This document shows positions 8,015 through 15,635 of a DNA stretch of 33,852 nt, in pieces (the stretch's first letter is position 1; each line of letters starts with the position of its first letter). Under the pieces are notes generated by a model. That model worked only from the letters and a program-made list of their open reading frames with translations, did not search any database and was not told the DNA's origin. Made by a program: the position numbers and the translations under genes. The stretch is from Hyphomicrobiales bacterium (GTDB taxonomy: Bacteria; Pseudomonadota; Alphaproteobacteria; Rhizobiales; Rhizobiaceae): the NCBI GenBank assembly GCA_900467745.1, contig UBQW01000072.1:1-33852 (forward strand), given 5' to 3'.

Positions 8015-8375
8015 CACGCATCCAGCTACCAAAATTTGCTGGAGATAGTGCCCGGTTTCGATGTGCAAGTCGACAGTTTTGCGCCTCGATTTGGTCGCCG
8101 CAACCTATGCGGGGTAGGGTCTACGCACAGGTTGTCAAACTTGTCGTGCTATGCCCGATAGTCCAAGCAAGCATGTGAACAGACTGCTGCCGCTCCCAAG
8201 CGGCAGCAGTCCGGCTAATTGGAGAACAGGATGACGCACTAGCTAAGCGTCTGACGACCGTATTTGCAGCCGGTGCAGGCGAGGGGGGCGCTTCACCGAC
8301 TGCTTGCTCAGAACACAAGAGCTGGACGGCGATCGATCGTCATTACCCGGGCTCTGGAGAGCGTTGATATACGAA
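8015..8375. other. Intergenic region with a strong hairpin and no convincing gene
   Basis: The open frames here have no ribosome binding site or recognisable sequence. The notable content is the 13-bp hairpin at 8182-8211. The promoter of the winged-helix/TPR gene should lie at the left side. Confidence 0.5.
8182..8211. terminator. Perfect 13-bp hairpin
   Basis: GACTGCTGCCGCT (8182-8194) and AGCGGCAGCAGTC (8199-8211) pair perfectly around the loop CCCA. It lies 165 bases downstream of the CHRD-like gene and 168 bases upstream of the winged-helix/TPR gene, both leftward. There is no T-run on either side. It may be a terminator, an RNA processing site or part of an untranslated RNA. Confidence 0.5.
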
Positions 8376-9014
8376 CTACGGCGTATCGATACGCTCGATC
8401 TTGCCGCACGCGATCGGGATAGTCACGTGGGAAGGGACTGTGCCAAGGGAATGTACCGAGCCAGGAAGTCCAGAGTCGCTCGGCACGCCGTGGATGTAGA
8501 CTACGCGGCGGTCCAAATCGATAGACTGTCCCGCGTATGTTTTCCCGAAGGTTTCAGCAAGTTGCTTGAGGGGTACCAGTTTTCGATACTCGAAATCGCC
8601 CTTGCCTGAAGCATGAGGATAGGTATGGGTTGGTATCTTCATTTCTTCCGGTCTGTCATTGAAAGGCACCATGGTTGTCCCGGAGACGGCTTCGGTTTCC
8701 CCGAGATCAATGAATGAGTCATGATTGGCGTCCATTTCGGGCGTGACACATGTCGCGTCTCGCCCGTCGGGGAACCCGTGGAAGTGCTCCCAATGTTCGA
8801 TGTCGCGGGGAACGCCGCGCATGGTGATGTGCACTTCGAGATTGTCCCCAACGACCTTGAATGTGGCATCGCCTTCGGGTTTCGATCCCAACTTGCTCTC
8901 GTTGATGCCCGTGAGATGGGCCTTGTAGGTTTCTGCTTGCGCGCCTGCCGCAAGCGGTAGCAGAACTGAGAAGACGATACCGCTGGACTTCAAAATACCA
9001 ATTTCTTTAAGCAT
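8376..9014 (-). CDS. Secreted CHRD-like protein with an EF-hand-like loop
   Basis: A 212-residue exported protein. Residues 1-27 are a signal peptide ending AAGAQA. The following region (about 28-150) resembles a CHRD-type beta domain: TYKAHLTGINES start, GDATFKVVGDNLEVHITMRGV, then a His-rich EHWEHFHGF segment. A calcium-type EF loop is visible at DANHDSFIDLGE, with Asp95, Asn97, Asp99, Asp103 and Glu106 in ligand positions. GAGGAG lies 10 bases before the ATG. Location is inferred to be periplasmic or extracellular, with metal binding suggested by the loop. It is divergent from the secreted cupin at 9344. The CHRD assignment is by pattern only and the role is unknown. Confidence 0.75.
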   Translation of the reverse strand: MLKEIGILKSSGIVFSVLLPLAAGAQAETYKAHLTGINESKLGSKPEGDATFKVVGDNLEVHITMRGVPRDIEHWEHFHGFPDGRDATCVTPEMDANHDSFIDLGETEAVSGTTMVPFNDRPEEMKIPTHTYPHASGKGDFEYRKLVPLKQLAETFGKTYAGQSIDLDRRVVYIHGVPSDSGLPGSVHSLGTVPSHVTIPIACGKIERIDTP

Positions 9015-9343
9015 TTAAGGAAACTCCTCTGGCCCCGACGTTCGACCGGCCACACCGTCGATGGCACCAATTTAAAGCGATGCCACGGTTTGAGGAGTGA
9101 CATAGATAGCTGGGAGTTTCCTCGTATACGTAGGTGTATCGATCGTCCGCGCTATAATTGGCCAGCTCCCTTCATGACCTCAATCTAGGGACGGCTGCTC
9201 CCCGCTGTCGATTAATCGATTAGAACGGCTAGCTGATCGCTCGTCAGATGCAAACCCTCGTATATCTCCACACTGCAAGCATCACGGTCTACTTTCGAAT
9301 GGTGAGCCGCTTTCGGCGGACAAGACGCTAAAAGGAGACACCC
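9015..9343. promoter_or_regulatory. Divergent promoter region between two secreted-protein genes
   Basis: This 329-base gap separates the CHRD-like and cupin genes. It holds a possible rightward -10 box TATAAT (9153-9158) and, at 9126-9139, ATAC-N6-GTAT, which resembles the window's shared operator but with a 6-base spacer. No gene was supported inside it. Confidence 0.35.
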
Positions 9344-9760
9344 GTGCTGAAAAAGATCGCTCTCATCGCTGTCGTCGCGTTTGCCGCAGCAAGTCCAATG
9401 AATGCCGCCGATGGATCGAAGAACGCGAAAGTGACTATGGTGTTCGACCACGTCCTTCCGAATGTCCCGGGCAAAAGCATGCGCGGCGTACTGGTAGAAT
9501 ATGGTCCGGGCGGTTACTCGCCGTCCCACACTCACGCTAAGAGCTCGTTCATCTACGCCACCGTTCTCGAGGGCGAGATCAAGAGCCAGGTCAACGGCGG
9601 CGAAGCCAAGGTCTATAAGGCGGGGGAGAATTTCGTCGAGAACCCCGGCGACCACCACGGTATCAGCGCTAATGGAAGCGAAACGAAGCCTGCGAAATTG
9701 CTGGCGGTTTTCGTGGTGGATACGAACGACACGGAACTGACCACGCCTGACAAGAAATAG
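9344..9760 (+). CDS. Periplasmic cupin-domain protein
   Basis: A 138-residue single-domain cupin with a Sec signal peptide (MLKKIALIAVVAFAAASPMNA, cleavage near residue 21). Cupin motif 1 supplies His62 and His64 in PSHTHAKS plus Glu76 in VLEGEI, and motif 2 has NPGDHHGISAN with His104/His105, so a metal site is likely. The start is GTG, preceded by AAAGGAGA. Small exported cupins of this type are common in proteobacteria and most lack an assigned reaction; metal-dependent binding or oxidation of a small molecule is the only inference possible. A dyad at 9773-9807 follows the stop. Confidence 0.88.
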   Translation: MLKKIALIAVVAFAAASPMNAADGSKNAKVTMVFDHVLPNVPGKSMRGVLVEYGPGGYSPSHTHAKSSFIYATVLEGEIKSQVNGGEAKVYKAGENFVENPGDHHGISANGSETKPAKLLAVFVVDTNDTELTTPDKK

Positions 9761-9772
9761 GCTCCCAAGCCC

Positions 9773-9807
9773 CTCCGGTCGGCGGCCACGCTTGCGGCCG
9801 GCCGGAG
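9773..9807 (+). terminator. GC-rich dyad after the cupin gene
   Basis: CTCCGG (9773-9778) pairs with CCGGAG (9802-9807), and GGCC (9784-9787) with GGCC (9796-9799), giving an imperfect hairpin 12 bases after the stop codon. The downstream stretch is not T-rich. Confidence 0.5.
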
Positions 9808-9946
9808 TGTGGGGTGTTTAGCTTGCAGCGCGTTTGAAGCGTCATGTCCGCTACCCGCATCGGTTCTGCCAGTGCCCGCAATAGGGAAGAAGTTCGGTGG
9901 GTGTGTCGGCAATTAATTTGGCAGATCTCTCGCTCTTCGGAGAAAG

Positions 9947-9960
9947 CATACGACCGTATA
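9947..9960 (+). promoter_or_regulatory. Putative operator ATAC-N4-GTAT, copy 2
   Basis: ATAC (9948-9951), GACC, GTAT (9956-9959). The flanks GC...ACTTGG are close to those of copy 1 (GC...AGCTTGG). A -10-like TATACT overlaps the right half at 9957-9962. It ends 121 bases before the NmrA-like start at 10080, almost the same distance as copy 1 to its gene. Confidence 0.6.
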
Positions 9961-10079
9961 CTTGGAAGGGTCGGAATTTCGATCAACATCTCATGGAGCT
10001 TGGCCATGATCGACCTAGCGCAACTGAACCACAAGCGCTGGCCAATGAAGCTCGGCGGTATCAAAAAGGAGATCACGCG

Positions 10080-10826
10080 ATGAAATTCGTCATAGTCGGG
10101 GGAACCGGTTTCATTGGATCCAAGGTCGTCTTAAAGCTGCAGGCGGCCGGACACGAGGCGGTCGCGGCTTCCCCAAGCAACGGCGTGAACAGCGTCACCG
10201 GAGAGGGGCTAGAAGAGGCGATGGTAGGAGCGCATGCAGTTCTAGACGTCACCAATTCGCCTACCTTCGAGCCTCAGGGAATTCTTGATTTTTTCAGCAA
10301 ATCCACCACGAATCTGCTTGACGCTGAGAAGATCGCAAACGTAGGCCATCACGTGCTGCTCTCTATTGTGGGCATCGAGAAGCTTCCCGAAAACGGCTAC
10401 TGTAAGGGCAAGCTCGCGCAAGAGGAGCTGATCGAAAAGTCGGGAGTTCCGTACACGATCGTCCGTGCTACCCAGTTCATGGAATATCTTGGCGCGATCG
10501 CCGATCATGGCAGCACCGCCGATGAAATCCGGATCTCAACGGCGAACGTTCAGGTCATCGCGGCTGAGGATCTTGTCGATGTGCTTGTTGACGCTCTGAC
10601 AGGGGCCGCAAAAGATGCCATCGTTCAAGTCGCGGGACCGGATCGGGCTCCGATGAGCGAAGTCGTCGCGCGGTACTTGAAGGCGAAGGGCGATGGCCGG
10701 ACGGTAACTGCCGATCCAGAGGCTTTGTATTTCGGTTCACGACTGGACCGCGACATGCTGGTTCCATCCGGGGTGGCGACAATTGGTAAGACACACTTCG
10801 ATCGATGGATTTCTGACCAAAGCTGA
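10080..10826 (+). CDS. NmrA-like atypical SDR (paralogue 2)
   Basis: A 248-residue NmrA-like protein, the same length as the protein at 183 and clearly its close paralogue: long identical runs include TNSPTFEPQGILDFF and MSEVVARYLKAKGD. The Rossmann motif GGTGFIG is intact and no membrane or export signal is seen. AAAAGGAGA before the ATG fixes the start at 10080. An NAD(P)H-dependent reductase or redox-sensor role is inferred from the family only. The gene carries the shared inverted repeat upstream and is followed by a hairpin, so it is probably monocistronic. Confidence 0.9.
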   Translation: MKFVIVGGTGFIGSKVVLKLQAAGHEAVAASPSNGVNSVTGEGLEEAMVGAHAVLDVTNSPTFEPQGILDFFSKSTTNLLDAEKIANVGHHVLLSIVGIEKLPENGYCKGKLAQEELIEKSGVPYTIVRATQFMEYLGAIADHGSTADEIRISTANVQVIAAEDLVDVLVDALTGAAKDAIVQVAGPDRAPMSEVVARYLKAKGDGRTVTADPEALYFGSRLDRDMLVPSGVATIGKTHFDRWISDQS

Positions 10827-10853
10827 CGTGGGCGTCGTCGCGGCTCGAGAGCG

Positions 10854-10876
10854 CTGGCGACTATAGATGTCGCCAG
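10854..10876. terminator. Hairpin between convergent genes
   Basis: CTGGCGAC (10854-10861) and GTCGCCAG (10869-10876) form a perfect 8-bp stem with a 7-base loop, between the rightward NmrA-like gene and the leftward NsrR-like gene. There is no strong T-run. A bidirectional terminator is the simplest reading. Confidence 0.5.
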
Positions 10877-10939
10877 TGAAACCGTTTCGGGGTTCGCCCG
10901 AGCATTTCAGTAGGCATAGAGTTGCCCGTCAGGCCACCG

Positions 10940-11359
10940 CTAGACAGCCTTCAACAGCAGCTGGAGTTCAGGCCGCCTCCTGATCAGATCGGCTACGGTG
11001 TACTTGTCGAAAACGGCCGCGAACGCAGCCGTTGCCTCCGCAAGAACCGGAGGAAGACCGCAGGCAGGAGCAACTGGACAGCCTGCGCATTCAATCAGCT
11101 CGTCAAGTCCTTCGGTATGTCGGAGTACCGAGCCGAGGTTGATATCGGAAGGTTGTCTTGCCAGCCGAATGCCGCCGTTCCTACCACGCACGGCATGAAC
11201 AAATCCTGCTCCGGCGAGGTCTTGTACCACTTTCTTCAAATGGTCTTGAGATATGTCGAATGAGCGGGCGACCTCTTTGATCGACGCGAGTTCACCGTCG
11301 CGCGTACCCAGATATACCAAGACCCGAATTCCGTAGTCGGTGTATTTCGTCAGCCTCAT
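10940..11359 (-). CDS. nsrR: NsrR-like Rrf2 regulator, probable nitric-oxide sensor
   Basis: A 139-residue Rrf2 protein from the ATG at 11359, the start that gives the family-typical opening MRLTKYTDYGIRVLVYL; upstream ATGs at 11398 and 11446 are less natural. The HTH covers about residues 25-55 (ASIKEVARSFDISQDHLKKV) and the wing GRNGGIRLARQP follows. Three cysteines, Cys91, Cys94 and Cys100 (ECAGCPVAPACGL), would hold a [4Fe-4S] or [2Fe-2S] cluster that NO destroys, as in NsrR. The first spacing, C-x2-C, is shorter than in characterised NsrR proteins. The gene is divergent from a globin fusion and hmp, the classical NsrR targets. It most likely represses that operon in the absence of NO. 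Confidence 0.82.
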   Translation of the reverse strand: MRLTKYTDYGIRVLVYLGTRDGELASIKEVARSFDISQDHLKKVVQDLAGAGFVHAVRGRNGGIRLARQPSDINLGSVLRHTEGLDELIECAGCPVAPACGLPPVLAEATAAFAAVFDKYTVADLIRRRPELQLLLKAV

Positions 11360-11389
11360 AGCGCCCTGCGTCAAAACGCCCTGTTCATA

Positions 11390-11400
11390 AAGATGCATAT
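11390..11400. promoter_or_regulatory. NsrR-type half-site
   Basis: AAGATGCATAT matches the 11-base half-site motif (AAGATGCATTT-like) known for NsrR. It lies in the divergent region between the NsrR-like gene and the globin operon, 62 bases before the fusion gene. A good second half-site was not seen. Confidence 0.5.
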
Positions 11401-11461
11401 TGGTAGCACCTTTTTGAAAACCGTAATAGAGGTAACTCAGATACACCTTATGGAGATATCC

Positions 11462-12124
11462 ATGACGCAGTTGAACGAAGCCGATATCGCGCGTGTTTTG
11501 GAGCGCTTCTACGCCTCGGTTAGAGAGGACGATGAGCTAGCTCCCGTGTTCGCAGTAGTGCATGACTGGGACGAACACCTGACCAGGCTCGCGGAATTCT
11601 GGTCGTCGATGATGCTGGCCACGGGATCGTACAAGGGAAACCCGTTGTCTATGCACCTCGCTCATGCCGACAAATTCCGACCGGAGCTCTTTACCAGGTG
11701 GCTCGAAATATGGACGCGTACGACCAACGAGTTGCTGCCGCTTTCGATCGCCAGCGAAATGCAAGCGCGGGCGAGACGGATAGCGTCGCGTTTCTCGCTG
11801 ATCATCTGCGGTAAAGATATCCCGGGCGACGCGCGCATTGCGCCTCCGACGGCGGCTACCGTACCCTACCGAACCTCCGCTCTCTTCGACGAGATCACTC
11901 TGCCCCGGGCTCTGCTCGCCGATCACGCCTTGAAATCAGGCACGTGGGCAGTGGTTCGGGTGGAACAGGGGTCAGTGGGGTACAGACAGAAGGGTGACAA
12001 GGACCCAACGACGCTCGGACCGGGCAATCCCGGAATAATTCCTCCCGAGATCCCTCACAGCTTGGAGCTTGTCGGTCCCGTGCAGCTACGCGTGGAATTC
12101 TACGACCGACAGCCGCTTGCCTAA
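11462..12124 (+). CDS. Group III truncated haemoglobin fused to a DUF1971/YeaR-like domain
   Basis: A 220-residue two-domain protein. Residues 1 to about 118 form a group III truncated globin (FYASVREDDELAPVF at the start; FWSSMMLATGSYKGNP; His65 or His68 as the proximal haem ligand before FRPELFTRWLEIW). Residues about 135-218 form a DUF1971 small beta domain (GTWAVVRVEQGSV ... PGIIPPEIPHSLELVGPVQLRVEFY), as in YeaR and the N-terminal part of some TehB proteins. YeaR belongs to the NsrR regulon of E. coli, so both halves point to NO or nitrite stress. The ATG at 11462 has GGAG 7 bases upstream. It is followed by hmp after 29 bases, so one operon is likely. Fusion of the two domains is unusual to my knowledge. 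Confidence 0.87.
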   Translation: MTQLNEADIARVLERFYASVREDDELAPVFAVVHDWDEHLTRLAEFWSSMMLATGSYKGNPLSMHLAHADKFRPELFTRWLEIWTRTTNELLPLSIASEMQARARRIASRFSLIICGKDIPGDARIAPPTAATVPYRTSALFDEITLPRALLADHALKSGTWAVVRVEQGSVGYRQKGDKDPTTLGPGNPGIIPPEIPHSLELVGPVQLRVEFYDRQPLA

Positions 12125-12153
12125 AAAGAATATTGAAGCAGAAAGGACCGATC

Positions 12154-13368
12154 ATGGCACACCAACTCTCGCCCGAAACCATCGCGCTAGTCAGAGACAG
12201 CGTCCCTGCGCTCGAAGCGCATGGCAGTGACATCACGAAGGCAATGTACGCGCGTTTGTTCAAAGATGATCATATCAAAGCCCTGTTCAACCACGCCAAC
12301 CAAGGCGAGGGCGGTTCGCAGGTGCACGCGTTGGCCGCCGCAATCCTCGGTTATGCCAAGAACATCGAAAATCTTGGAGTTCTCGGCCCGGTCGTCGAGC
12401 GGATCGCGCACAAGCATATCGGCTACCACATTCTCCCTGAACATTATCCATACGTTGCTGAGGCGCTTCTTGCCGCGATTAAAGACATTCTCGGCGATGC
12501 CGCAACACCCGCGCTGCTAACGGCTTGGGGCGAGGCGTACTGGTTCCTCGCGGACATTCTCAAAGGGCGGGAAAACGTCCTGCGGGATGAAATTGAAGGC
12601 CGTAGCGGCGGATGGAACGGATGGCGTCGGTTTACGATCTCCAGCAAGGTTAAGGAGAGCGACGTCGTCACGTCCTTCACTCTTTCACCCTCTGACGGTG
12701 GTCGGGTGATCCGCCATCGGCCAGGCCAGTACCTGACGTTTCGCCTCCCACTACCTGGAGGAAGTCTTGCCAAACGTAACTATTCGATCTCGTGCGGACC
12801 GAACGATGACACCTACCGGATCTCCGTTAAGCGTGAAGCGAACGGGCAGGGCGGCTCACTCTATCTGCACGACTATACGGAAGTTGGAACTGAGATCGAA
12901 GCCACGCCGCCCGCTGGAGACTTCTTCCTCCCGGATGAGCCCAAGTCCCCGGTTGTGTTGCTCTCAGGCGGGGTGGGCCTGACACCGATGGTAAGCATGC
13001 TCGAAACGATCGCGCGGGATTACCCGGAGCTCGAGGCGCACTTCATTCACGGGGCGCTCAACAGTACCACCCACGCGATGGATAAGCATGTCAGGCGGGT
13101 CGCGTCGGTCCGGGACAAGCTCACGGTCAAAACGTTCTATAGCGATCCTGGTCTCGGCGATGCCGCTGGTCTCTCGCACGACTACGATGGTTTTATCACG
13201 GTGGATTGGCTTCGGTCGCAGACACCATTCGAAACATCGGAGTTCTACCTATGCGGTCCAAAGCCATTCTTGCGGGCTCTGGTCCCCGCGTTGGGCCGCG
13301 CTGGAGTATCGAGCGACCGTATTCACTATGAGTTCTTCGGCCCAGCCGACGAACTCCTGGCCGCTTGA
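12154..13368 (+). CDS. hmp: Flavohaemoglobin, nitric oxide dioxygenase
   Basis: A 404-residue protein with the complete Hmp layout. The globin domain (1 to about 138) carries the proximal His in IAHKHIGYHILPEHY. The ferredoxin-reductase domain has the FAD site RPGQYLTF and RNYSIS, and the NAD(P)H site GGVGLTPM and YLCGPKPF, ending EFFGP. It oxidises NO to nitrate with O2 and NAD(P)H in the cytoplasm. Length is typical of the family. The ATG at 12154 has AAGGA 8 bases upstream; an earlier TTG would add 7 residues. It is second in the apparent operon with the globin fusion and the membrane protein at 13402, under likely NsrR control. Confidence 0.97.
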   Translation: MAHQLSPETIALVRDSVPALEAHGSDITKAMYARLFKDDHIKALFNHANQGEGGSQVHALAAAILGYAKNIENLGVLGPVVERIAHKHIGYHILPEHYPYVAEALLAAIKDILGDAATPALLTAWGEAYWFLADILKGRENVLRDEIEGRSGGWNGWRRFTISSKVKESDVVTSFTLSPSDGGRVIRHRPGQYLTFRLPLPGGSLAKRNYSISCGPNDDTYRISVKREANGQGGSLYLHDYTEVGTEIEATPPAGDFFLPDEPKSPVVLLSGGVGLTPMVSMLETIARDYPELEAHFIHGALNSTTHAMDKHVRRVASVRDKLTVKTFYSDPGLGDAAGLSHDYDGFITVDWLRSQTPFETSEFYLCGPKPFLRALVPALGRAGVSSDRIHYEFFGPADELLAA

Positions 13369-13401
13369 ACCCTGAAATCTGCAAACGAAAAGAAGACAGT
13401 C

Positions 13402-14550
13402 ATGTCGACGCAGATCAAAGTAACGGCGCGGGCTTTGCCCGCTGCCGCAGTCCTCGCGCTTGTGCCGGTTGCGGCTCAAGCTCACGTCAAGTGGTTTGCT
13501 CCCTACATTGTCGGAGCGCCGCCCGAGCCGATAACGAACACGCTGTACGACACATGGTTTTGGGTCGGGATAGGTTTGGTGCTCGTCTTTTTTTTCCTAA
13601 CTCGGTACATCGAACGCAGCTCTATCGGCGATAGCTCAATTAAGGCCCTTAACTGGCTGACAAACCCATTATGGAAGAGGCAAGATGACTATATTCGGTC
13701 GATTGTAGCTGCGTTTTTCGTTGCGATTTTCGCGGTCGGTGGCGTCTATCTGACGCCGGATCTCAAGACGCCGGCGGAGTGGGTTTCGTGGCTCCAGCTG
13801 GTCATTGCCTGTTGCATATTCTCTAGGCGGACAATGCCTATCGCCGGGGTCGGAATTATCCTTCTTTGGGTGCTAGCGTTGCGAGACTACGAGCTCTTTC
13901 ACTTGTTCGATTACCTCGCGCTGGGCCTCGGCGTGGCAGGCTATTTGCTACTGGAGCCGTTGAACAACGAGGAGCTTCGGTCGCGGCGTTTCGAGGCGTT
14001 GCGCTGGGGTCTTGCAATTGCGCTGATGTGGTCGAGCCTTGAGAAATTCGCGTTCCCGAGCTGGTTTTACCCCTTGGTGATCGACAAACCGTTTCTCACA
14101 TTCGGGATGCCGAGGGACGTGTTCATTCCCATGGCCGGGGTCACGGAGTTTACACTGGGGTTCGGTCTTTTGTGGACACCGCTTATCCGTCGCCTTTCCG
14201 GGATCGCGCTCCTGGTCATCTTCACAGCGGCGGTTTGGCCGTTCGGTCGCGTCGACTTGATAGGACATGGTCTGATAATGGCTATTCTCATCGCCGTCGC
14301 CGCCGACCATCGGACTGGCGCGGATCTGACAACAGCCCTCAAACGCAGAATGGTAGACATTCCTATTGGTCTGACCGGCGCGTTGGTCATATTCTGTACA
14401 GCCTATTGGGGGCTGCACATGGCCTTCTACGGAATGGACGGGAGTCTTCCGGCGGAAGAGCTACCTAAGACAACTCATTCCTATAGCGTCGAGCATCCTC
14501 ACGGCCCGGGTGGGCCCGAAGCCAACACAGCCGAGCCGCATTCGCATTGA
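13402..14550 (+). CDS. Polytopic membrane protein with a His-rich C-terminal tail
   Basis: A 382-residue integral membrane protein. A signal-like first segment ends AAQAHVKWF, then about eight hydrophobic segments follow (for example FWVGIGLVLVFFFLTRY, GVGIILLWVLALRDYELF, LSGIALLVIFTAAVWPFG, IPIGLTGALVIFCTAYWGL). The tail HSYSVEHPHGPGG ... EPHSH is rich in His, suggesting metal handling outside or inside the membrane. The central part, with WSSLEKF and GVTEFTLGFGLL, is reminiscent of DoxX-like proteins, but I do not assign the family. It starts 33 bases after hmp with an AAAAGAAG site and is probably the third gene of the NO operon; its role there is unknown. Confidence 0.8.
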   Translation: MSTQIKVTARALPAAAVLALVPVAAQAHVKWFAPYIVGAPPEPITNTLYDTWFWVGIGLVLVFFFLTRYIERSSIGDSSIKALNWLTNPLWKRQDDYIRSIVAAFFVAIFAVGGVYLTPDLKTPAEWVSWLQLVIACCIFSRRTMPIAGVGIILLWVLALRDYELFHLFDYLALGLGVAGYLLLEPLNNEELRSRRFEALRWGLAIALMWSSLEKFAFPSWFYPLVIDKPFLTFGMPRDVFIPMAGVTEFTLGFGLLWTPLIRRLSGIALLVIFTAAVWPFGRVDLIGHGLIMAILIAVAADHRTGADLTTALKRRMVDIPIGLTGALVIFCTAYWGLHMAFYGMDGSLPAEELPKTTHSYSVEHPHGPGGPEANTAEPHSH

Positions 14551-14570
14551 CGCAGCTGTCCGCTCATCTG

Positions 14571-14592
14571 ATCCGCGCATAAACGCGCGGAT
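14571..14592 (+). terminator. Hairpin after the NO operon
   Basis: ATCCGCGC (14571-14578) and GCGCGGAT (14585-14592) pair perfectly around ATAAAC, 20 bases after the membrane-protein stop. It is a likely end of the globin-hmp-membrane protein transcript, although no T-run follows. Confidence 0.55.
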
Positions 14593-14757
14593 TAAGATGC
14601 ACATTGTTCGGAAGCACGGCCAGTTCGCTGATCCATGCGCTCACGCAGGCACGTTCCCCGTTCTTACGGACAAGACAGCCTCACCAGCACAGCGTCCGGG
14701 TTTGGCCAACTTCAATCGCGGATGGAAGGCAAAGTCGTTCGGTTTGTGGGTCTCGGA

Positions 14758-14771
14758 TATGCGAGCGTATA
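14758..14771 (+). promoter_or_regulatory. Putative operator, copy 3 (one mismatch)
   Basis: ATGC (14759-14762), GAGC, GTAT (14767-14770): one base differs from ATAC-N4-GTAT. TATATC overlaps the right half and CTTG follows, as in copies 1 and 2. It lies 99 bases before the third NmrA-like gene. Confidence 0.45.
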
Positions 14772-14868
14772 TCTTGTTGAACGACCGGCACCGGACGATT
14801 TTCTCGGAGAGGCCAAGCCCGAGCTTATGCGGGCGACCCTCATACCTTTAGTTCCCAAGGAGAAGATC

Positions 14869-15624
14869 ATGAAAATCGTCATCGCAGGAGGCACGGGCCT
14901 AATCGGACGAAAGCTGGTTTCGCTGCTGTCGAACCGTTTTCACGAAGTCGTCGTAGCGTCGCCGAGCGCAGGAGTGAATTCGATAACGGGTGTAGGCCTG
15001 GAAAAGGCGTTCGAAGGTGCCGATGTCGTTGTCGATGTGACCAACCCACCAACCTTTGACCCCGCTGCCGTCATGGACTTCTTCACGACGTCGACGAAGA
15101 ACCTACTGTCGGCGGGCAAGAACGCAGGCGTGACGCATCACGTGGTGCTCTCGATTGTTGGCACGGACAGTCTTCCTCAAAACGGGTACTTCGTGGCCAA
15201 GGTCGCACAGGAGAAGCTGGTGCAAGAATCTGGCATACCTTATTCCATCGTTCGAGCAACTCAGTTCATGGAGTTCATGGGGACGATAGCAGATGGCGCT
15301 ACCGCCGACGGAGAGGTTAGGCTGTCGACAGCAAATTTCCAGCCGATCGCCGCAGACGATCTTGCTGAACTTCTGGCTGACGTCGCGGCTTATTTCCCGC
15401 TCAACCGTATCGTCGACGCGGCAGGGCCGGACCGAGGGCGAATGTGCGATCTGATCGGGGGATACCTCGCATCTATCGGTGATACCCGGATTGTGAAGGC
15501 TGATCCCGAGGCTGGCTACTTTGGGTGCCCATTGGACGAGAATTCGTTGGTGCCACTGGGGGACCGTAGGATTGGGTCTCTTAACATCGAAAAGTGGAGC
15601 CAGCGTCCCAAGGCTGCTGCTTAA
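14869..15624 (+). CDS. NmrA-like atypical SDR (paralogue 3, more divergent)
   Basis: A 251-residue NmrA-like protein. The Rossmann motif GGTGLIG is intact, as are the family segments shared with paralogues 1 and 2 (HHVVLSIVGTD, YSIVRATQFMEF, KADPEAGYFG). It differs from them more than they differ from each other, including an altered segment GRMCDLIGGYLASIGD. The ATG at 14869 is preceded by AAGGAGAAG. A cytoplasmic NAD(P)H-dependent or redox-sensing role is inferred from the family only. It carries a one-mismatch copy of the shared operator upstream and faces a MocR gene across a hairpin. Confidence 0.9.
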   Translation: MKIVIAGGTGLIGRKLVSLLSNRFHEVVVASPSAGVNSITGVGLEKAFEGADVVVDVTNPPTFDPAAVMDFFTTSTKNLLSAGKNAGVTHHVVLSIVGTDSLPQNGYFVAKVAQEKLVQESGIPYSIVRATQFMEFMGTIADGATADGEVRLSTANFQPIAADDLAELLADVAAYFPLNRIVDAAGPDRGRMCDLIGGYLASIGDTRIVKADPEAGYFGCPLDENSLVPLGDRRIGSLNIEKWSQRPKAAA

Positions 15625-15635
15625 AAAAGCTTCGT

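Larger units (their letters stand above)
9761..10079. other. Intergenic region: terminator dyad and operator copy 2
   Basis: A reading frame continuous with the downstream NmrA-like gene opens at 9897, but the Rossmann start and good ribosome binding site place the gene start at 10080. The region holds a GC-rich dyad near its left end and the ATAC-N4-GTAT repeat at 9948-9959. Confidence 0.5.
14551..14868. other. Intergenic region: terminator hairpin and operator copy 3
   Basis: No gene was supported. A reading frame from 14635 simply extends the downstream NmrA-like gene and lacks its own signals. The region holds the hairpin at 14571-14592 and the near-match operator at 14759-14770. Confidence 0.5.
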
